NCBI GenBank assembly: GCA_021442155.1 | Contig: CM038228.1 | Coordinates: 9,031,179-9,095,178, forward strand | Source: Cymbidium sinense | Taxonomy: Eukaryota; Streptophyta; Magnoliopsida; Asparagales; Orchidaceae | Reading direction: 5' to 3' | DNA length: 64,000 nucleotides | Part shown: one piece after another, positions 58,423-64,000 of the stretch | Numbering within the stretch: position 1 is the stretch's first letter | How the letters are laid out: the number at the start of each line of letters is the position of its first letter | The notes under the pieces: model-generated | Seen by the model: the letters and a program-made list of their open reading frames with translations, nothing else | Database searches by the model: none | What the model was told of the DNA's origin: nothing | Position numbers and translations under genes: made by a program

Positions 58423-58560
58423 AACACCTTGTCCCTATTATGTATAGGAGAAAATCACCATTTTCAATTGATACTTGAGAACCATAATATTGTTTTGGGT
58501 GCTACAATTGTTCAATATCCGTGTTGAGAAGTAGCGGTAATCTAATATCCAATTTGAATT
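58422..58560 (-). pseudogene. Copia protease (active site lost)
   Basis: WILD is followed by YRYFS instead of SGAT or TGAT, and a one-frame detour reads YYGSQVSIENGDFLLYIIGT (around 58450-58495), recognisable as the protease middle. Two frameshifts flank it and stops precede GQGVLPTPT. The enzyme is not functional. Confidence 0.75.
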
Positions 58561-59514
58561 TGCTCCAGCAAAAAATGCTTTATGTGACAGTTTGTAGGAG
58601 AGATCAGCACGATACCAACATTTGAATGCAAAATGTCCTGGTTTGTGGCATATTGGACATTCAACAACTGTAGAAGTAGATTTGTTTTGATTTCATGAAT
58701 TATGTTTATTGTTTGTATTGTCAGTAAGTTTGTCACTATGCTGGAATCTATTGTTGAATGAGGCTAAATTTCGTCCTCTAGATGGTTTGTATGGGATACA
58801 AATTCTTCCTTTATTTCTGGTAGCAAAAGCAAATTGTTGTTCTGAAGTTTTGATTGAGAGTGATTCTTTAACTACATCTGCTGTTAAATTAAGCACTTCA
58901 CTGCATAAAAGTACATATAAATCACCCAAATGAATTTGCTGAAGATTTGTGCATATAGCAGTCTTGAATACTTGATAAGAAGAAGGAAGGCCACTTAAAG
59001 TATAGAGTATTATATCTTCAGGAGAAAGGGGTGATCCAGAAGTTGCTATAGCATCACATTTGTTTTTAATTTCAGATAAATAGTTCATCATGTTTTTATC
59101 TTTCATTGATATATGATGTAGTTCATTCTTTAGTTGTAAGATTCAAGAACGATTAGTGGTTTGAAGTCTCTTTTCAATAGTTCCCCAAATTTCAGAACAA
59201 GTATCCAGGTTGGTGACATACAATAAAAGTTGTGATGAAATTGTGGAGAAAAGAGCTGCTGCTAAGTTTTGATCCAAAAGAATCCAAGTGTTGTAGGTCT
59301 AATTGGCTATTATAGTACCAGATTTGTCTATAATTTGTTTTGATGGTTTGGACATAGTTCCATCTAGATATCCGTTAAATCCATTAGCGGTGAATAATTT
59401 CAAGATTTGGGATCGCCACAAAGGATAGTTTTCAGATATTAATTGAATGTTTATCACTGTTCTAACATTTTCCATAAGAAATTTCAGGTGAGAAGGAATG
59501 GTGATATCAGTCAT
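58560..59514 (-). pseudogene. Copia gag
   Basis: ATG at 59514 (MTDITIPSHLKFLMENVRTV). One frame to 58560 with in-frame stops at about 59299, 59143 and 58693. SENYPLWRSQILKLFTANGF and NMMNYLSEIKNKCDAIATSG, then LSGLPSSYQVFKTAICTNLQ are typical of the UBN2-type gag domain. Zinc knuckle CPICHKPGHFAFKCW (C-x2-C-x4-H-x4-C) near 58615-58660. Confidence 0.85.
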
Positions 59515-59625
59515 TTTAATTCGAGTGATTGTTGTGTGAGTAGTGAAGTAGAGGATGTCGATGTATCCATAGATATGATAAGCGAATGGAAGAGTTTACC
59601 CAAAAGAAAAGCGGTGACTCAATAA

Positions 59626-59639
59626 GAGCTCTGATACCA
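59626..59639 (-). other. Primer binding site, initiator Met
   Basis: Minus strand TGGTATCAGAGCTC directly next to the LTR; 12 bases identical to the standard initiator-tRNA-Met site. Confidence 0.9.
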
Positions 59640-59955
59640 TGTGAATAAGTTGATCATCTGTCTTCTGCTCGAGATGAATCACAATGCATGATAATAATGA
59701 AAAGTAAAGAATAGAGAAAGCAGCGTTAATGAGAATCGAAGGATAAAGTAGAAAACCAAAGAGAATAAAGCATAGCTAAAATATATTCAGTCATATTCTG
59801 AGGTATAGTAATGAAGGTATATATAGAGGAAGTTAGTTATCATCCAATGGTTAGGATTAATCTGTTATGATTAGGTGGTAGTGAGATAATATGATGTATG
59901 GTGAGCTCTTATATCATCAGCGTATCATATTTTCTACATATCAGATTGCTTATTA
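59640..59955 (-). repeat. 5' LTR of copia element (316 bp)
   Basis: TGTGAATAAG to GCTTATTA (terminal CA changed to TA). TATA-like TATATATA in element sense near 59817. Similar to the left LTR apart from small indels. Confidence 0.85.

Positions 59956-59957
<2 letters not shown>

Positions 59958-59998
<41 letters not shown>
59958..59998. repeat. (CT)n microsatellite
   Basis: About 20 CT units directly after the copia LTR. Confidence 0.95.
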
Positions 59999-59999
<1 letters not shown>

Positions 60000-60161
60000 G
60001 TTATTTTTGATCTGAGAATCTTATGACTTTGGAGTAATGCGGATGCAAGAGCATTTCCAAGCGAATTGATTTCAATATTATCTCAAAAAAATATTTACGT
60101 ATCTTATGAAATAATTTTACATCTCTCTAACAACTAATTTAGACTTTCATAATCTATTTAT

Positions 60162-61780
<1,619 letters not shown>

Positions 61781-62227
61781 TTTTTTTGGAAAATGTTGAG
61801 GGCTATAGCCCAATTCATTCCAATAGTAAAATTGTTACATGGGTAAAGCTAAACACAGATTACAGAGAGCAAGCTAACAGAGGATAAATAGTACAATAGA
61901 TGACATCTCCAGCACCTGAATGACTTTCCAATGGAGAAAAAAGACAATAGCAGAGAAGAAAAAAACAGAAATAAAAAAATTCTTGGACTCAGACTCAAAA
62001 AAGCGATAAAGATAAGAGCGACCAATATACTATATGTATTTTAAGGCTTTTGTTGAAGGACAAGAGCACGTGATTTCCTTCACTACCGTCCAATGAAATA
62101 CACAAATCATATGTATAGTCAGGTTGCTGCAAAGGCCGTCCGATAGGACTCTCCCAAAAAGAGAAAAGGCTGCAGTCATCATCGTCCAGTATACAGAAAA
62201 TCTCAAAAAAGGGGGGGGGGGATCAAA

Positions 62228-62840
62228 TCATGTAATATCTCCAGCCATCCAATTCCGGATAAGGAGCTTAACTGAGGAAGGCCAATCTTCTTTAATTTTC
62301 CACCTCGATACTTTGTATCCTGCACGTCTCTTAATTTGAAACATAAGAGAATGAGCATTTGAGAAAGTAGAAGAGTAATTCCTACTATTCGTTTCTTTCC
62401 AAATTATATAACCGGCGGTGATCAGATAATAAAGATTCTTAACAGCACAATGCATATGAGTATCCACATAGCCCAAGATCTGCTGGAGAGTTGTGTTCAT
62501 GAGAAAAAAGTCCCATTAGGCAAGAGTTGCCTTATGATGTTCATAGAGAAAGAGCATTCAAAGAATAGGTGGCTATGAGATTCATTAAAGTTGTGGCACA
62601 AATAGCAAAGCAAAGTCGAGCCAATACCTCTTCTAGCAAGCAAATCAGATGTTTTTAAGCAGCCTAAGTTCGCCATCCAACAATACAAAGCATAGTTTAA
62701 TCCATTCCCTTTAAACCATATAGTTTTATACCAGTTGACATAAGGGATGTTTTCAAAAAGTGCCAATCTAAAGACCTTATTAGAGGGATTTTTTCCCCTT
62801 CCCATGAAATCCAATCTGTGCCCCCATGGATTTGAATACA
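62228..62840 (-). pseudogene. LINE ORF2 C-terminus (zf-RVT)
   Basis: Frame 62497-62841: NKVFRLALFENIPYVNWYKT, IWFKGNGLNYALYCWMANLG and TSDLLARRGIGSTLLCYLCH, then SHSHLFFECSF: the Cys/His zinc-finger-like region (CYLC, HLFFEC) of plant L1 ORF2. The next frame, 62228-62500, contains the last part (ITAGYIIWKETNSRNYSS, resembling IWxERNxR). Confidence 0.85.
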
Positions 62841-63506
62841 ATTGATCTTCTCTAGCAATAAAGAATGTTCAGGATATAGATTCCATGGGAGCTTCCATTT
62901 TCCATCAACAATGAGGGTATTAACCTTGACATCAGAATTTAACCCCAAGAGACTCCCATATCCCCCTAGGAGCTGATGCATATTAAGATTATCACACCAA
63001 GGGTCATTATAAAATGAAAAACTTTTCCCATCACCAATATTGTATTTAATCTTATCTTTAAATTTTTGCCCCAAAGATTTCAATTCTTTCCAAAAGGATG
63101 AGGCTTTATGATTAGAAAACTCCCAGATGGAACCATACTTTTGCTCACTCCAATGAGCAACAAGAGTATCCATTTTCAGAATCTTCCACAACATTTTTAG
63201 CTTGCAAAAGGAATTTAGTGCAACAGAAGAGAGGAGACCCGAACCCCCCATTTCCTTAGGCAGGGTAGTTTTGGACCAGGAAATGGAATGCGCTTCTTAA
63301 CCCCTCCACTATGATAAAAGAAATTAGAGATGAAGGAATCCAGCTTTCCTTAAAATACTTTTAGAATGGCTATGGATCTCACCAATAAGATAAAAGATTA
63401 TTTATTGAGAACGATAAGTGAAATCTCCCACCCAGTGAAAGGAATTTGCACTTCCAACCACTTATGAAGCTTGTCAAAGAGAGTGTTAAAATGAGCCACT
63501 TTGATA
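62697..63506 (-). pseudogene. LINE ORF2, region after RT
   Basis: Frame 62697-63251: GGSGLLSSVALNSFCKLKML, YGSIWEFSNHKASSFWKELK, IKYNIGDGKSFSFYNDPWCD, all typical of plant L1 ORF2 between RT and the zinc-finger part. The join to RT (63251-63506) is shifted in frame and interrupted by stops. Confidence 0.8.
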
Positions 63507-63989
63507 TTACACCAGTGGAAGGCCTAAATATGTGATAGGTAGAGAGCCCAACTTGATTTTGAGAATTTGATCTAGGCCACTCCTTCTAGCTTTCTCATTT
63601 GAAAAATAAATTATAGATTTATCAAGATTGATTTCCAACCCCATATAGGATTTTAGAGCCTCAAGACAGCCTGTCAAGGAAGTGAGAGTTGTTCTATTTG
63701 CAATCCCCATTGTAAGAAGATCATTAGCAAACAGTAAATGAGATACATTACAGGATCCAACTGCAAATGGGTTAAATCGATTAAGATTTACTTCTCTATC
63801 CAATAAGCATGAGAAAGTGTTAATTGCAATGGCAAAAAGAAAAGGGGAGAGAGGACACCCTTGTCTTAGTCCCGAAGTAGACATAAACCATCCTTTAATT
63901 TCACCATTTAGAACCACTGAGAAGGGGACCTCCATTATACAAGCCTCAACCCATTTCACAAATCGCATAGGATAACCTTTTGCAAGCAT
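63507..63989 (-). pseudogene. LINE reverse transcriptase (FADD changed)
   Basis: Frame of 160 codons: FVKWVEACIMEVPFSVVLNG, TSGLRQGCPLSPFLFAIAIN, VSHLLFANDLLTMG and GLEINLDKSIIYFSN, LPITYLGLPLV. The catalytic FADD box reads FAND, replacing one of the two aspartates, so the enzyme should be inactive. The sequence continues past the edge. Confidence 0.88.
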
Positions 63990-64000
63990 TCTATGAAGAA

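Larger units (their letters stand above)
55192..59955 (-). mobile_element. Ty1/copia element (4.76 kb)
   Basis: LTRs 55192-55502 and 59640-59955; polypurine tract at 55503-55512; Met-type primer site at 59626-59639. Between them, gag, protease, integrase, RT and RNase H in Ty1/copia order on the minus strand. The gag and integrase frames coincide (one polyprotein) as usual. Stops, frameshifts and a changed integrase Asp show it is inactive. No clear target duplication: 55187-55191 is ATTAT, while GTTCT follows the right LTR. Confidence 0.9.
61783..64000 (-). mobile_element. L1-like LINE, 3' part (runs off window)
   Basis: Minus strand. 3' end marked by a short poly(A) (seven T on the plus strand at 61783-61789) followed inward by a 3' untranslated part to about 62225 that contains a G10 run at 62211-62220. 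The coding part from 62228 to the window edge holds reverse transcriptase and the C-terminal zinc-finger region of plant L1-like ORF2. The 5' part lies outside. Confidence 0.88.

Noticed and set aside
62211..62220. G10 run as a regulatory or quadruplex element
   Set aside because: A single homopolymer run in the LINE 3' part; most likely replication or sequencing slippage, no second G-run set.

Overview
This is nuclear DNA of a flowering plant with a repeat-rich genome. I find no intact host gene, rRNA, tRNA or CRISPR array. Nearly everything recognisable is a transposable element, almost all on the minus strand and broken by stops, frameshifts and nested insertions. The lineage mix (Tat/Ogre-type Ty3 elements with two RNase H domains, a chromodomain Ty3 element, Ty1/copia, hAT and an L1-like LINE) is typical of angiosperms. 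The species cannot be read from the sequence.

Layout. (1) 1-22801: a giant Tat/Ogre-like Ty3/gypsy element. It has a 3' LTR cut by the window start (1-2375), tandem repeats (2575-4620), integrase, archaeal-type RNase H, RNase H/RT, protease and gag read leftwards from about 11.9 kb to 4.8 kb, a long leader with a hairpin repeat array (13.3-14.7 kb), an Ogre-type primer binding site (about 15.1 kb) and a putative 7.7-kb 5' LTR (15104-22801). (2) 22993-29632: a complete chromodomain Ty3 element with 561/564-bp LTRs and a GAAAT target duplication. (3) 30575-32560: a decayed hAT transposase. (4) 32580-34949: the 5' end (leader, PBS, 1.7-kb LTR) of a relative of element 1. (5) 35940-36860: a gag fragment of another Ty3 element. 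(6) 40380-43700: an old, eroded Tat/Retand-like copy. (7) 43751-54500: a younger Tat/Retand-like element of the same family, inserted in an ATT microsatellite, with tandem repeats and an antisense accessory gene between its 3' LTR and integrase. (8) 54740-55190: a short protein-kinase-like fragment. (9) 55192-59955: a Ty1/copia element with both LTRs. (10) 59958-61780: CT and AT microsatellites and AT-rich DNA. (11) 61783-64000: the 3' half of an L1-like LINE running off the right edge.

None of the elements looks autonomous as it stands. The most unusual signals are: three separate tandem-repeat arrays in the giant element whose units each contain an inverted repeat, with paired changes between the arms; dense WRKY-type TTGACC/GGTCAA motifs in its LTR; and the antisense gene of the Tat/Retand-like element, which has its own TATA box and a leader hairpin and is also detectable in the older copy. 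All reading was by eye, so domain boundaries in the decayed copies are approximate.
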